From Rhodosorus marinus (lineage: Eukaryota; Rhodophyta; Stylonematophyceae; Stylonematales; Stylonemataceae), in NCBI GenBank assembly GCA_029953675.1, contig JAMWBK010000001.1, forward strand, positions 2,951,001 through 3,015,000: DNA of 64,000 nucleotides, in the 5' to 3' direction. Below, one piece after another: positions 46,008-57,592 of this stretch. Position 1 is the stretch's first letter. Each line of letters begins with the position of its first letter. A model generated the notes under the pieces. It did no database searches and was not told the origin of the DNA. It worked only from the letters and a program-made list of their open reading frames with translations. The position numbers and the translations under genes were made by a program.

Positions 46008-47527
46008 ATGGAGTCGTCAAAGGACCATCATGATCCCGGCGGGGGGTTCAGAAATCCGTGGGATTCGTATCAGAAACGAAGCACGCTATCACTGTTCGGT
46101 AGTATTCGAAAAGATCCAGAAAAGGGTGAGTTGGTTTTGCTCATGTTTTGGGAAGGCTCGTCCCCATATCTGCCGTTAGCTTGACGCGTTTGCAATGGAA
46201 TCAGGCGCTGAGTGTGCTAATTTCTTTTGAATCCTCGCTGCGATTGACTTCTTTTTTTGTGCTTCTCTTGTCATGTAAATTGATCGGTCCGCAGCTGACG
46301 TTGCTGCACTAATGCTCCTGGCGGGTAGACCAGACTTTGACATCGTAGGATCTTCGCAGAGGAAGAAAGCCCGAAGTATCGCGGCGACGTGGATAGGACA
46401 CTGCACTTTTGTTGTTCAAATGGATGGAGGAAATTTTCTGACTGACCCAATCTGGAGCATGCGCTGCGGGTCGTTCCCCGGCCCTAAACGAGTAGTTCCA
46501 CCTCCTTGTGAGCTTGATGAACTCCCAAGCCTCGACGGTATTTTGATAACAAGTAATCGGGTATGGAACACACTGTCCTCGCAGCGTTTGGCGCGTGCGG
46601 AGTCCTCGGCTTATTCCTGAACGACACTTTCGCTTGGTTTGGTTTTTCAACTTAAGCCTGATCACCTAGACAAGAGTACTGTACAAAACCTTGGAAATCG
46701 AGCGGAATGGTTTGTCCCGTTGGGAGTTGGAGAATTCCTGAGGGAGCATGGGGTTACCAGGTATACGGAAATGGACTGGTGGGAGTCTAGGAAGCTGGAT
46801 CGAGGGGCCACGGTTGTTTGTACGCCGTCACAGCATTTCAGCGGGCGGAATGCGAAAGATCGAGATGAAGCTTTGTGGTGCAGTTGGACCGTAAGTTTGC
46901 CCCGCTGCGATTTACTGCTTTTGTTGGGGTCTGCTCGGTGTTATAAACAAGGATATCGTCTCCGTGGCCTTGCGGTATTAGGTGGTTGGTCCAAGCTCGC
47001 GGTTTTTCTTTTCTGGAAGTACTGGCTACCGATCAAAGAACAAGAAGGGAAGTCGTCAAGACAGGGACCTTTTGGATCGTCAAGACTACGGCAGGGAAAA
47101 CGGAATTGCTAGTGGAGAATCGCTGCCAAAGTGTCCAGCTTTTCGTCAGGTGAGAAGAAGACCTCCTTTTGTCTTCTTCTTTTGCGCTGGAGTATGAGAT
47201 TTGTTCTGTCTAACTTGATTACGCCGCGATTATAATCTTTGTCAGATTGGCAGACAGTACGGGCCATTCGACGTCGCGTTCCTGCCGATTGGGGGTTATG
47301 GCCCAAAGAGTGTCATGTCCGCCGTGAATGCCGAACCCCTAGACTCCGTTGGCATTCACAGAGATGTCGGAGCAAAGTGCTCGGTGGCCATGAACTGGGG
47401 CACCTTTCAGCTCTCAGACGAGGAGCTCCTTGACCCCCTGCGCGAGCTTGAGAGAGCACTCATTGATAAACGAGTACCGGAGAGCAGCTTCCTAATCATG
47501 AAACACGGCAAGACTCAAATTATCTAA
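46008..47527 (+). CDS. NAPE-PLD-like metallo-beta-lactamase-fold protein, probable pseudoenzyme
   Basis: Five exons: 46008-46125, 46295-46560, 46657-46890, 46982-47149, 47246-47527; 355 residues. Colinear with NAPE-phospholipase D: N-terminal FRNPWDS, ATWIGHCTFVVQMDG, FLTDPIWS, GPKR, WFVPLG, DWWE, TPSQHF, RFFFSGSTGY, GPFDVAFLPIG and NWGTF. NAPE-PLD hydrolyses N-acyl-phosphatidylethanolamine with two zincs held by His185, His187, Asp189, His190, His253, Asp284 and His343 (human numbering). Here the metal loop reads TSNRPDHLD (human SHNHYDHLD), so His185 and His187 are Ser and Arg. Asp284 is Ser (GSTGY) and His343 is Asn (MNWGTF). Asp189, His190 and His253 remain. A ~34-residue polar insert follows GSTGY. 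The fold is kept but zinc catalysis is unlikely. No stop or frameshift, so it is not a simple pseudogene. Confidence 0.87.
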
Positions 47528-48393
47528 GCCGGGTTATCCGGCCAACTGCTCGGCGCGTACTCGTTATTTGCATAGACATTTCACCAACAAGAAAGCGACC
47601 AGGGCTCCTTGCGGATTTCACTTTTTAACTAACAGCTTGAACAGCGTACAGTAAACAGACCGAAAACTGTGGTCTACTTGAACGCTTGAACAGGGAAGGC
47701 TTGTGGGACAAACTTTTTCCGAACAGCATAGGCTCATCAGGTTGGCCAACGAGTCGAGTAGTGATTGCGAGTTGGATATAGTCACACTCTTTGGAAACGG
47801 CAACGAACAAGTCGACCCTTAAATACTCTTCCTCGTGAGTTCTTTTATTGTAAGGAAACAAATTTTTGGCTCAACGCACGACCCTCCGCTGCGGCCTCAC
47901 GGCTGATACCCAAACGGGAGGGAGAACGCTGCACAGGGCAACAGTCAAGATCTGCTACGAGAAGAGGATTGAGTGTTATAAACGTTAAAAAAAAGATAAT
48001 TATGAGAAGAAAGCCGTAGCTATAAAATATGTGATCCCTAATCAAAAACCCAAGCACGGTTGGCTCGGGTCGATCCTCCACCAACCCAAGGCGGGTCAGG
48101 GCCTCCGTACATCCCACCCCCACCCCCCCCCGGCAAACAATAGTAAAAGTTTCTTCGCTGTCAAATAGAACGAGCAAATTGCGGCTAGGTTCTACCTCTT
48201 CGCACTGAATTTGGTAGGTACAATCAGCATTGGTCCTACAACTCCTGCATGCAAAAACAGCAAAACTCGCTCGCAACCCCTCGGTCCCCGCAACACCAGC
48301 AGCAACAACCCAACGCAAAAAGTCCTCCGCCAATCTCCCTTCAAGGTCAATCGACACAGCCAGCACTGCCACAAGACTGCCCACACCAGCGAT
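47528..48393. other. Convergent intergenic region
   Basis: 866 bp between the 3' ends of the NAPE-PLD-like gene (+) and the CCCH gene (-). A minus-strand open frame (48384-47845) has no recognisable motif and is not called. Confidence 0.45.
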
Positions 48394-49458
48394 CTAGTTT
48401 GCAAACTTGGCGAAGATTGCAAGTCGCCTCTTCGGTAGATTGGGGTCCGTTTTCTCTTCAACTCCGTCTGTCAACTCCGCAACACTGGCAGAGGGCTGCG
48501 GAGTAGGGGTAGAAGCTCGGATGGGTACCGGCCTAGACATCTGGCTCGGCGTGGGTGATCCCTGCCGCGATGTCGGCGCAGATGCGCTGCCAGCATTCAT
48601 CGGCGGGCTTTGAAATCTTAGGACATCATCACCCAGCATCTGTCCTTGCCTCGGAGGTACCGCCAATCCTTGGCTGACAGCGGGAAACGCTGGAGGTAGC
48701 CTGACTTCTGGGCTCGGCGGACGAAAGTATAGAGGACTCGGTGCCAACGGTTTCTGTGGGACAGTCCCAATCTGCGCTTGTCCAGCTTGTATTGGGAAAA
48801 TGTCGCCATCTTGCTCTGCAATCGAGTCGTCTTCATTCCCGTGGATAAAGCGACACCGTGATCCGTAAGGACAGCTTCCCTTTTCAGCGAAGTTCCTGCA
48901 GAGTTTCGTCTTATATTTGGGGTGACGGGTAACCGCCCGGAGTTCGTCCGTGCCATGCGCGAATTGACAGTTGGCACCGTACGGGCACGATCCGTTCTCC
49001 GTAAACGAGTTGCACCTGAGAGGAAAACGCCACAAGCAGGTTGGAACAGTTAGAAGGCACGAAAACTACACTATGCGAAAGGCAAGAGAAGGCTTTTGTA
49101 GCCTTCTCGACCATATTCTCTGAGCTTACAGTTCAGTCTTGTACAAGTCCTGTACATTGCTTGGAGAGCGCTCACGCTGCTTTCTTCGTGGGAAGTCCTT
49201 GTACAGGCTGTTGTCGTTCATTGGGCTTCTTTCAAACCTAATTCCAGAGGTCTTCCCGAGCTGCTGATCGTCCCACAAAGCGTACGCTTGCTCCTTCAAT
49301 TGGTTATCTGCAATCACAGGTCTTGCACCTTCTCCGACAGTTGGCCTACCGAAAGCGCCATTCCCAAGCTCAGAGAGCCGAGTGCCGGTCTCAAATCCCG
49401 AGTTCGGACCCAAAGGGACTTCGCTCGAGAACGCCGAATAATCCACATTAAAATACAT
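48394..49458 (-). CDS. Tandem CCCH zinc-finger protein, TTP/ZFP36-like
   Basis: Two exons (minus): 49458-49130 and 49015-48394, intron 114 nt placed inside the first finger lead-in (LYKTEL|C); 316 residues. Two C-x8-C-x5-C-x3-H fingers ([20 protein letters not shown] and [20 protein letters not shown]), each preceded by YKTxLC and spaced as in tristetraprolin. These bind UAUUUA-type AU-rich elements in mRNA 3' UTRs and promote deadenylation in animals and fungi. N-terminal ~105 residues and C-terminal ~140 residues are disordered, the latter Pro/Ser-rich with SP/TP sites likely to be phosphorylated. The start is the first ATG in frame (49458, [10 protein letters not shown]). Confidence 0.92.
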
Positions 49459-52094
49459 ATTCTCGATGACCAAAGAACCACCCAACGGTCAAAAGCGGCA
49501 CAAAAGAAAAAAAATAAACAACAGCTCCAACCACAAACCCTCACAAACCAACCCTCAACTCCATCCTTCCGCTCCTCCAAAACTCAAAACCAAGCAGCCA
49601 CCAGAAAATTACAGTGTTTTCGCCCCCTCTCTCAGCTCAATTCCCTGCACTTCAATCCTCCTCAGGCTTCACCACCCTCGTCTCTCTCTTCCTAAACTTT
49701 CCCTCCCCCACCCCCCCACCCCACCCCACCCCACCCCACCCCACGTCACCTCTCCCAAACCCCACTCAGCAACTTCCCCCCCTTCCACGGCTGCAGCCCT
49801 GCTGACTTTTTATGCCGTCAACTCTACTCCTAAATACCAACTCTCAAAGAATTGCCTGTCATTTAGCAACACACGCAAAAATAGCAAAAAATCCTCAGCA
49901 CAATCCCCACCCCCCCTCCTTTACCTCCTAATTCCTCTGGCCTTCTCTCCCACCCCTTTTTACGATACTCCTTTATCAAACTATTCCTTCATACTGTATG
50001 GTAGGAAGCAGTTTTGAGGAGAATAACCCTCGGTGGAAGAAGGGCTAGGTGGAGAGGAGGGAAAGGGGGTGGGTTGGAGTGTCATGGAAGTGAAAAGACG
50101 TTTCCCCGCGGGTGCATGTATTTTTCATTTCTTTTTTGAAAACCTCGAAAAGTTTTCTATATAATTCTATTAAAATAACCATTAAATATACTAAAGAAAT
50201 ATCGAATTATAGATTTTTTTACTCGTAGGTAGATATTTTTAAAGTATTTATTGGAAATAATTAGAAGTGTACTAGATTGGCGTTGCCTGTCGGGAGTTGA
50301 TAGGCGCTGGCTTCAGAAGAAGGGGAAGACATTGGCGTTCTCCTAGTGTTTTGGACGAAGGCGGAAAGGAATGTGTGCCCTCTCCTCCCCCCTAATCTCT
50401 GCGGTCTTTCTTAGTAGGGGACTCTTGGGGGCCCCTGGGTGAGGGTTCGTGGCTTTGCTCGCCCATTTGAATTTTGAAATTTAGATGATTAATTTTGCTT
50501 CTTCTTTGGGTCAGTTTGAGGTCCAGTCACAGAATTCATCCTTGTTTTTGGATGTATAATCCATAAAGACTCTATTAACAATATCCCGATCCGCCACCGA
50601 AAATATGCTGTTCAATTGGGCGTATACTCTATAATTATTTCATTTATATATTATTTTGAATTGTTACGGTTGACACATACCCCTTCAATTTTCGAGGTAT
50701 CTACTTAATAGCTGAATAAGAGGAATTGATAATATAAAAGTTATTCAATGGTTTTATTCGATCTATCGGAAGCGGGTTAGATTTTGGCTATATAGTTCAA
50801 AATTATGAAGTCTACGAAATCAATTGTTTCGTGAACACATGTTTCTATTGGGCGTATTCGCGACTAATTTGCTTCCCCCTGTTTTTGGAGACACCGGCGG
50901 CTTTTGTCACATTGTGAGAGAGGTTCTCCTCGGGAGGGGGGGGGGGGGTTCCAGAGAACAAGGAAATACCAAGCCAACCAAGAACAGACAATTGTCCCAA
51001 AAGAAGTTTCGCGAAGTGACTTTAATATTTAATCTAGACACTATATTAAACATATAAAGAGCCATAAATGTTCAATATCCTTCGTTGTTTATATATTTAT
51101 ATATTTTATAGGATCCAGCAACCGCGTAGCTATTTAAATTGCAAAAAAGCAATCGTCTATCTGTGAATTCATCAAAAAACTATATATTTGTCCGAACTGA
51201 GAACGGGAGGCTGTGGACGAGGAAGCCATTGACTTTTTTTTGTTCTCCACCCCCCCCTTTATTCCATTTCTACGACTCCCTTCTAATTTGCAGAATTTCC
51301 CATCCGATCCAGGAACCAGCAATGTGAATGGTTAGCATCGCGCCGTTGAAATAGTTTTGACTGATCATGTCTCAATATTATCCAAAATGATATTTGTTCG
51401 TGGATAATGATTGTTTACGGTAAAACTTTAGTTTTGTTCAAGACCAAGTTCGGGTGTGGAATTTGCTTCCTGAACTGTGTGGCGCAGGTTCGAATCTGGG
51501 CGATTCCCCAAAGGGGTTAACTGGCTACGCGAGATAAGAGCCAACGGCGGAAATTCGTAGGTGCTGTTTTGCAACCGAAGACATATTGCAATCAACTGCG
51601 GAACAAACGCTTTGAATCTTGCGCTGCAATCGCTTCTGGGTGGATTCGGCGTTGTGTAAAGTCATGACGAGAACTTTCTGGTCGATAAACTTGTCACCGC
51701 ATCTTAACCGGTGACTCGAATCTGGTTCTCCGGCAAAGACATCAGTGAACAATGGTCTCCTTAGCTGCCGACAAACTCGGGGTGAGTGAATCTCTGCATG
51801 GACTCCCACAGCCCCAAGAGGGTGGGTCTCAGCTGGCCCAAAACAAACTACGCCCTTTTATCGCGGACTAGCTCGACCGACTATTCCGTCCCCAGGTTGA
51901 ATCTCTTCGAATAACAGTACGGGCCATACCGTGTACTATGGTCTCGTACAAAGCTTGAGGAGGCTTTGACTGAGTCCGTTAAGCGTGGACGAATTGGTTG
52001 CAAGGCTGGGGCTGGAGCTCTTCAGGTGAAGTAAGAAGTTCATGTCTACGTTTCATGATTTATGAATGTATCTCTATCCTGAGGAACTGAACTG
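49459..52094. other. Divergent, gene-poor region with simple repeats
   Basis: Between the CCCH gene (-) and COQ6 (+). Contains a C-rich (CCACC)n tract at 49709-49744, pyrimidine-rich flank to 49.98 kb, AT-rich sequence at 50.1-51.2 kb, and G runs at 50938-50948. No supported gene. Confidence 0.5.
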
Positions 52095-54165
52095 ATGAAG
52101 AGGTTCCTCAGTACTCGTTCTGGGCTACGCACGGAAAGCTTTGATGTTGCCATCGCAGGCGGCGGCTTGGTTGGAGCTTCCGTAGCGCTGGGGCTGGCGA
52201 GGGACAAGCTTGCGGCACCGCTTTCTGTTGCTCTAGTTGACAGCAGTTTGCCCCCGGCGAAAGAGGAGGTGCGCGAGGGAACTTTATCGGGTAGGAAGAC
52301 CTGACCGAATGCAGATACTGGCCTAAGATTTTTTTCGTTTTCTTTCTCCTAGGTCTTTGATAGGCCTACTCTACGAACTTCTACCATCTCCTTGAAATCA
52401 CATAAATGGATTCAAGGGCTTGGAGCGTGGAAAGACAAGCATGCAACGGCTTTCGGGGACATGTTCGTATATGACAAAAACCAGGGTATAACGTTCGATG
52501 CGAAACAAGATGGTAAGTGTGATCCACGCTCCGTGCTTCTCTTGACCTATTTCTCACCACTGTTGTTTCCCCTTATTTCCCGCGGCTGTTTCGTCAGAAC
52601 TGGTGCACCTAGGATACGTGGTTGAGAATGTGATATTGAGGAATGAAATGTACAAAAGGCTTCGCGAACTTCGCGGGAAAGAGAACACCGGCGCAACTAT
52701 CACCGAGATTGACGCCGGAATTTCCGAAGTCGACTACACTGGGGATCCAAAGCATGCATCAATCGTCCTTCAAGACGGGAAGAGACTCTCAGCTCAACTC
52801 ATTGTACGCAGATACTACATTTTGCGCTTGTAATCCAAGTCCGAATTGCGCTCGACTTGAAGACATCTGGCCATTGAAACGCCGCAGCTGTCTGATAGCA
52901 GCCGTGAAGAACGGATGTTCTGAACTTCATATCTGATCTGGTATACCCCACTCTCTCTCGTAACGTCACTGCATCAGGTTGGTGCGGAAGGAGCGAATTC
53001 AGTGGCCAGGCGAGAATCCGAGATTGGTTATTGGAGACATGACTACCGTCAGAGGGCCGTCGTAGCCAATGTCAAAACGAAAGACCAAAGCTCCACGGCC
53101 TGGCAGAGATTTTTGGGGAAGAGCGGTCCAGTCGCAATGTTGCCTATTAAAGGGTTTGTTCTCAACAACGTTTCCTTGCTTGAAAGAATCCTTGAATCTG
53201 AAGCGAAAGGAATATCGATTCTTATGACGCCTTGCGTAGTGGGAGTATCTCCAACGTCGTCTGGTCAACCACACCAGCTGAAGCCAAGGCATTGACGGCA
53301 ATGTCGGACGGCGAGTTTCTGAAGGAATTAAATCTGGCGTTTGAGGAGGATTGGGAGGGGCGAGTTCCTCCTCTTGCCGTCGAGGTTGTGCTCTAATCGA
53401 TACTCCAACCTGCTCAAGCTACGATTTTGGTTTTTAAATTTCTTGTTCCAAATTTGGTCCACAATGTTGCGATAGGTTGTTGGAAAACGGGCAAGCTTCC
53501 CGTTGAGCGTGTCTCACGCGACGGAATACGTCGGGAAACGACTCGTTCTTGTTGGGGATGCCGCACATGGTGTTCATCCTCTAGCAGGGCAGGGAGTAAA
53601 TCTCGGGTTTGCGGATGCTGAAGAACTTGTGGTACGTGTTCCCACTTCATACAGCGACTCTCTTGAGCTCGAATTTGGTGGTTGGGAAAAGGCCGATGAT
53701 TTGGTTTCCTAGGCTGCGCGTTTGCGCGGTCAGGAAGCAAAATCCAGTTCTTTTTTGGCAATCTGATAGCCGGCCCCATTCATCGGGGTGAAGAGCTTTG
53801 GTCGACAGGCTCACATGCCAGGGGTGATCAAAATTCTCAGAATGTATTCGAGCGCGAAGCCGGACTGACAATTCTCCTCCTTGTCCCTCGTTTATTGTGC
53901 GTTGCCTGAAAAGCGTTGCCTCGCGGTAGCTGCTTCAACTGGTAGGGCGATTGGTCTCGATGAAGCGCTCCTGCTAAAGTATCAAGGAAGGAGGATGCCG
54001 GAAAACTTGTTTATGACTGGAGTTTTGCACTCTATCAAGTCAGTTTACGAATGGGACGACCCCTCACTGGAGTCACTGCGGTCCTTCGGTGTCAAGATGG
54101 TGGACTCTATGCCGCTCGTGAAGAGAGCTATTGTAAAGTATCAAACGTTAGGAGACCTGCGCTGA
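52095..54165 (+). CDS. COQ6: Ubiquinone biosynthesis monooxygenase COQ6
   Basis: FAD-dependent hydroxylase that acts on the C5 position of the ring in coenzyme Q synthesis, at the matrix face of the mitochondrial inner membrane. Eight exons: 52095-52268, 52353-52512, 52598-52803, 52978-53153, 53240-53384, 53476-53631, 53713-53728, 53930-54165; 422 residues. Short presequence [15 protein letters not shown]-binding GxGxxG-type [19 protein letters not shown]; middle DG/AEG motif [14 protein letters not shown]-ribityl motif [21 protein letters not shown]-terminal helix region ends [10 protein letters not shown]. Every phase closes. Exon 7 is only 16 nt; it is required to keep the alignment ([20 protein letters not shown]) after the GD motif. 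Order and length agree with human COQ6 (468). Confidence 0.92.
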
Positions 54166-54862
54166 ATGTGCGCGTATATAGAGAGCACAAAAAGAAAACT
54201 TTTCCGGAATTCTTGCACTGAGCTGTTCTCTCTCTTCTGCGGTGACAAATACCTCCCGACGTCTGCTTCAGCTAAGCAGGGACCGTATTTCGACCTGGCT
54301 ACGTCCAACTCTATCCGGCCAGACTAGAGACTCATCACTGGAACTGGACCAAAACACACCGTGATGTTCTGCAGCCCGCCACCTACCCCAGTTCTACATC
54401 ATTCAGCAACTCATTGTCCGAGTCCGGGAAGACCGTCCTCTCAGCTATTTTCCCTGAGCTTGCTATGTGTCGTTTATGCTTCGGGACGCTTAGAAACGAG
54501 GGCATGGGTTTTTGATCCGTCGAATTTGCGTCGTTGCTCCTCGCATGTCTGTCAATGTTTGGGTCAGCCGAGCAGCCTCTCAAGATCAGCATGAAACCAA
54601 TCTTCTCCCTCGGTCCAACCAGCGCTCCTGTTTGTCGATTCATACACACTTACTGAACCTTCCGTCGATTTGGCACGCTGAGAGTTTCGCTCTCGTTCGT
54701 CTGAAGTTCGTTCAAAGCTCTCTGCTCCAGTTCTGCGTCACGCCTATCGAGTTTGTTCAACACGAGTGCTCAGTGGCTTACCCGTGAAATAAAGGGACAA
54801 ACAGAACCAATCTGAAGAGCCGAATCATGCGGTCTCCTTGGCGTTGGAGCGAAAGGCTAGAC
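54166..54862. other. Convergent intergenic region
   Basis: 697 bp between the 3' ends of COQ6 (+) and the coilin-like gene (-). No gene recognised. Confidence 0.5.
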
Positions 54863-55936
54863 TTACTGAATCCGTTTGAGTACGCCGCTTATGGATCCGG
54901 ACGGAACAAATGTCCGTTGGGTTTTAGTCGTTGTAATCTTTGAAGATGCCTCATCCGCTTGGTGCCCCTCGAGACAAGTGGTTAGCTTCATTACTTCCTT
55001 GCCGGGGTTTTCAGAAGCGGGTTTAGCTTGTGAAGCCAGCTCGCCGAGCTGAACAGCTCCCTTAATTGCTCCGCTGGGATTTTCAAAAGCGGGCTGAGCT
55101 TGTAAAGCCACTGCTTGTTGACTTCGTTGAGTCTCGCGGATGCGCTTCCTCCGAAGTCGTCTTTTCGCGGACGAAGACAGCTTCGGAATGGCAACCTGGC
55201 CTCGTTCCTCCTTGGGTCCTGGGTCGCGTATGCCAAGGTCAGCCTTGATAGTGGAAGCTCAGCACGGTTCGTAAGGAGACCCTTACCAGTATCTTCCGGA
55301 GTCCCGTCGATCTGTGGACTGGGGGTTATTTGGATTGGAACTTCTTCGTTCTTCGGCCCTTCTGATGATGAAACCGATGGTGAAGCCGATGACGTAGCCG
55401 TGGCCGACGGTGTAGGCGAAGATGAAGAATTACGTCGGACTGTGAATGAGCTGCTTGAACTGGGGTTGGAAGAATCGTTGGAAGAGCTACGAATCTTCAC
55501 AGGCTCTGCGCTTGAGGATTGCAGTGACCCAGATGAGTTCTCAACCTTTTTGTCTCCTTGAGCGAACGCTGATCTCGGACGCCTCGCAGGTTGTATACTC
55601 TCGTCTGGACTGGGGTATTTGCGAATCACCTCCAAGGTGTCTCCGTCTCTGATGATCTCGGCAGCCTGCAACAGAACAAGGAAAAGAAGGGTGGCAGATC
55701 AGTTATTGAGCACCGGTACTTGAGGTCATATCCACAGAGCATCACACCTCTGAGCTCGGTATGCTAGCACCGTTAAGCTCAAATTCCACCGGCGCTGTCC
55801 ATTTTATACGCTGCTTTACGAATTGTTCCAAATCCCGGACGGACTCAACCTCCGGGGCTAAAACCCAAATATCGCGATCCCCGTCACTTTTCAACGACTT
55901 TTTCTGGGATAGTCGAATCCGTTTCCTGCCTACCAT
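54863..55936 (-). CDS. Coilin-like protein
   Basis: Three exons (minus): 55936-55748, 55665-55287, 55218-54863; 307 residues. The N-terminal ~80 residues form a ubiquitin-like region matching coilin: KRIRLSQKKS, DIWVLAPEVESVRDLEQFV, FELNGASIPSSEAAEIIRDG and DTLEVIRKY (coilin: L-L-P-P-x-E-S-x-x-[IV]-[IV]-R-D-x-D-x-[LV]-x-V). Then a Ser-rich disordered segment (about 100-190), a strongly basic cluster KRRLRRKRIR that looks like a nuclear localisation signal, and a repeated ~30-residue segment (QAQPAFENP / QAKPASENP). Coilin scaffolds Cajal bodies and snRNP maturation. The second intron (68 nt) is chosen because it puts the NLS in frame; without it the product would end at 54991 in another frame. 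No C-terminal Tudor-like domain was seen. Confidence 0.55.
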
Positions 55937-57592
55937 AGAAACTAGTTCAATAAAGAAAGCCTCTAAACATCAGCGAACGCCTAGGCTCGGCACCACATCC
56001 CAGAATCCCACGATTTCCGCATTCCCATCTGCTCAGGGTCTGATTCTCCACCAGCCCGTACCTCATGCCTCCCCCCTGGCTCCACTATCACTTGACACCA
56101 GGTTGTCATAAAACGTCTGTTACAAAAGGACTTATGTTCAATGTTGAAAACAAATAAAATTCGAAACCATAATATCGAAAATATTTAGAAAAACCTGCCA
56201 GGTTCTGGTTGCGTATCAGACAGATTTTTCATAGATTTTCGTTGAAACGCACTGGATTTTCTTCGTTTATTCCATGTTATTGTACTAAGCCTTGTACTAG
56301 GAATATTTATCGGACGCAACATGACATTTTTGACACGCATCTAGTAAAAAGGGGTGTTGTGTATTTCCATAAAATTTGTTGGCCAGGGTTCGGGGCCAAT
56401 GTTGAAAACGGAATGGGAAGTTGCATCTGTGGGGAATGGGCGAGGGATATCCAAGGACTTCATCGTGAACAGTTCGCCAAGCGTTCATGACGCAGGAGCT
56501 GACGTGGCCTCTATTTTACTTGATAACAGGTAGGTAACGTCAGCGGAAAGGCCTAGATCCGAAAGAAGAATCACACATTGGAACGGACTGGTGACCAAAA
56601 CACCCCCCGCCCCAGCTTCGACACTCATAAACATGGTTCGAGGTTTGAACCCCGGCTCGCAGCTGGATTATGAGCTATGGGTGGTGGAATGAGTATGTGT
56701 TTGGTTCCATGAGGTCCAGGATGGCAATTGCTCTATATCGGCGGGACAGTTTTCTGTTCCTTGTCCAAAGTCGGGCGTTCGGGATTTCCGGGTAGAAGTG
56801 AAAGAGACACCATATTAGGCACTCCGTTTCAGGCCGTATGACACATTGCTTCGAATTCATTGATCGACATTGGGTCTAGGCGTCACGCAAGCCCCCGGAC
56901 CGTTGAAAGCAGCTAACGATACCAAAACCTGAGTGTGTGGTCGACTTCAGCCTAGCTCAAACAATCGAAAATCGTCTCTCTGGCCCGGGTTTATGGTACC
57001 GGATGTTCCGCGGCACCATCCATCAATTTCCTGAAGACGGTTTGACCGCTCGAGCAACCCTCAACATAATAGTACGATGTGTCCCGTGAGTCCGGTCCTG
57101 TCCCATATTCTGGGACAGCTTTGATATTGAATTATGAATTGTTTATTAGCCGTTCTGTGATAGGCGATTGCACAGCTATTTTAAAGCTACGCAAGGACAA
57201 GTGCGGCCAAGTTGAACCATTGCCAAAGCTCGGCTACTATGCTAGTTTGTGCGTGGAGCCTAGGAAAACGCCAGCACTGAAAGTATAACCTGCTCTCTTG
57301 AACTGAACGACTTCATAGGTAGCCTGTTGTTTCCCTTGGCCCCAATGAGGTACCGAGCAAAGTCCGCGAGATAGTCGATCTGGCATGAGAGTAAGCGTCA
57401 TTTACGCTAGCGATTACCATGCCCTACACTTTTCATTATCAGTCGCAGAGTTTTAGCACGGTTTGCTTTAATGTATGACTGTCGAATACGGAACTAGTTG
57501 TCACGCAGGCTCAGTATGCGCCTCGCTGAGGAGCAGAGCTGCATGATTCTAATCCGCGAACTGACTCGCAACCGGCTCGGCGACGGAGCGGG
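55937..57592. other. Intergenic, no gene recognised
   Basis: About 1.65 kb upstream of the coilin-like gene and downstream of the Cys/Trp-rich gene. Open frames are short and carry no motif. A tRNA-like T-arm string near 56640 (see rejected items) is not a full tRNA. Confidence 0.5.

Noticed and set aside
49614-50017. Pro/Ser/Thr-rich frames upstream of the CCCH gene
   Set aside because: Products of the C-rich (CCACC)n tract; not coding.
51480-51515. Box-B-like string ggttcgaatctgg, possible tRNA
   Set aside because: The T-stem does not pair and no box A or acceptor stem is found at the right distance.
56630-56672. Minus-strand ctcataatc plus gttcaaacc, resembling a tRNA-Met anticodon loop and T-loop
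   Set aside because: Anticodon and T stems do not pair and there is no D-arm or acceptor; at best a tRNA-like coincidence.
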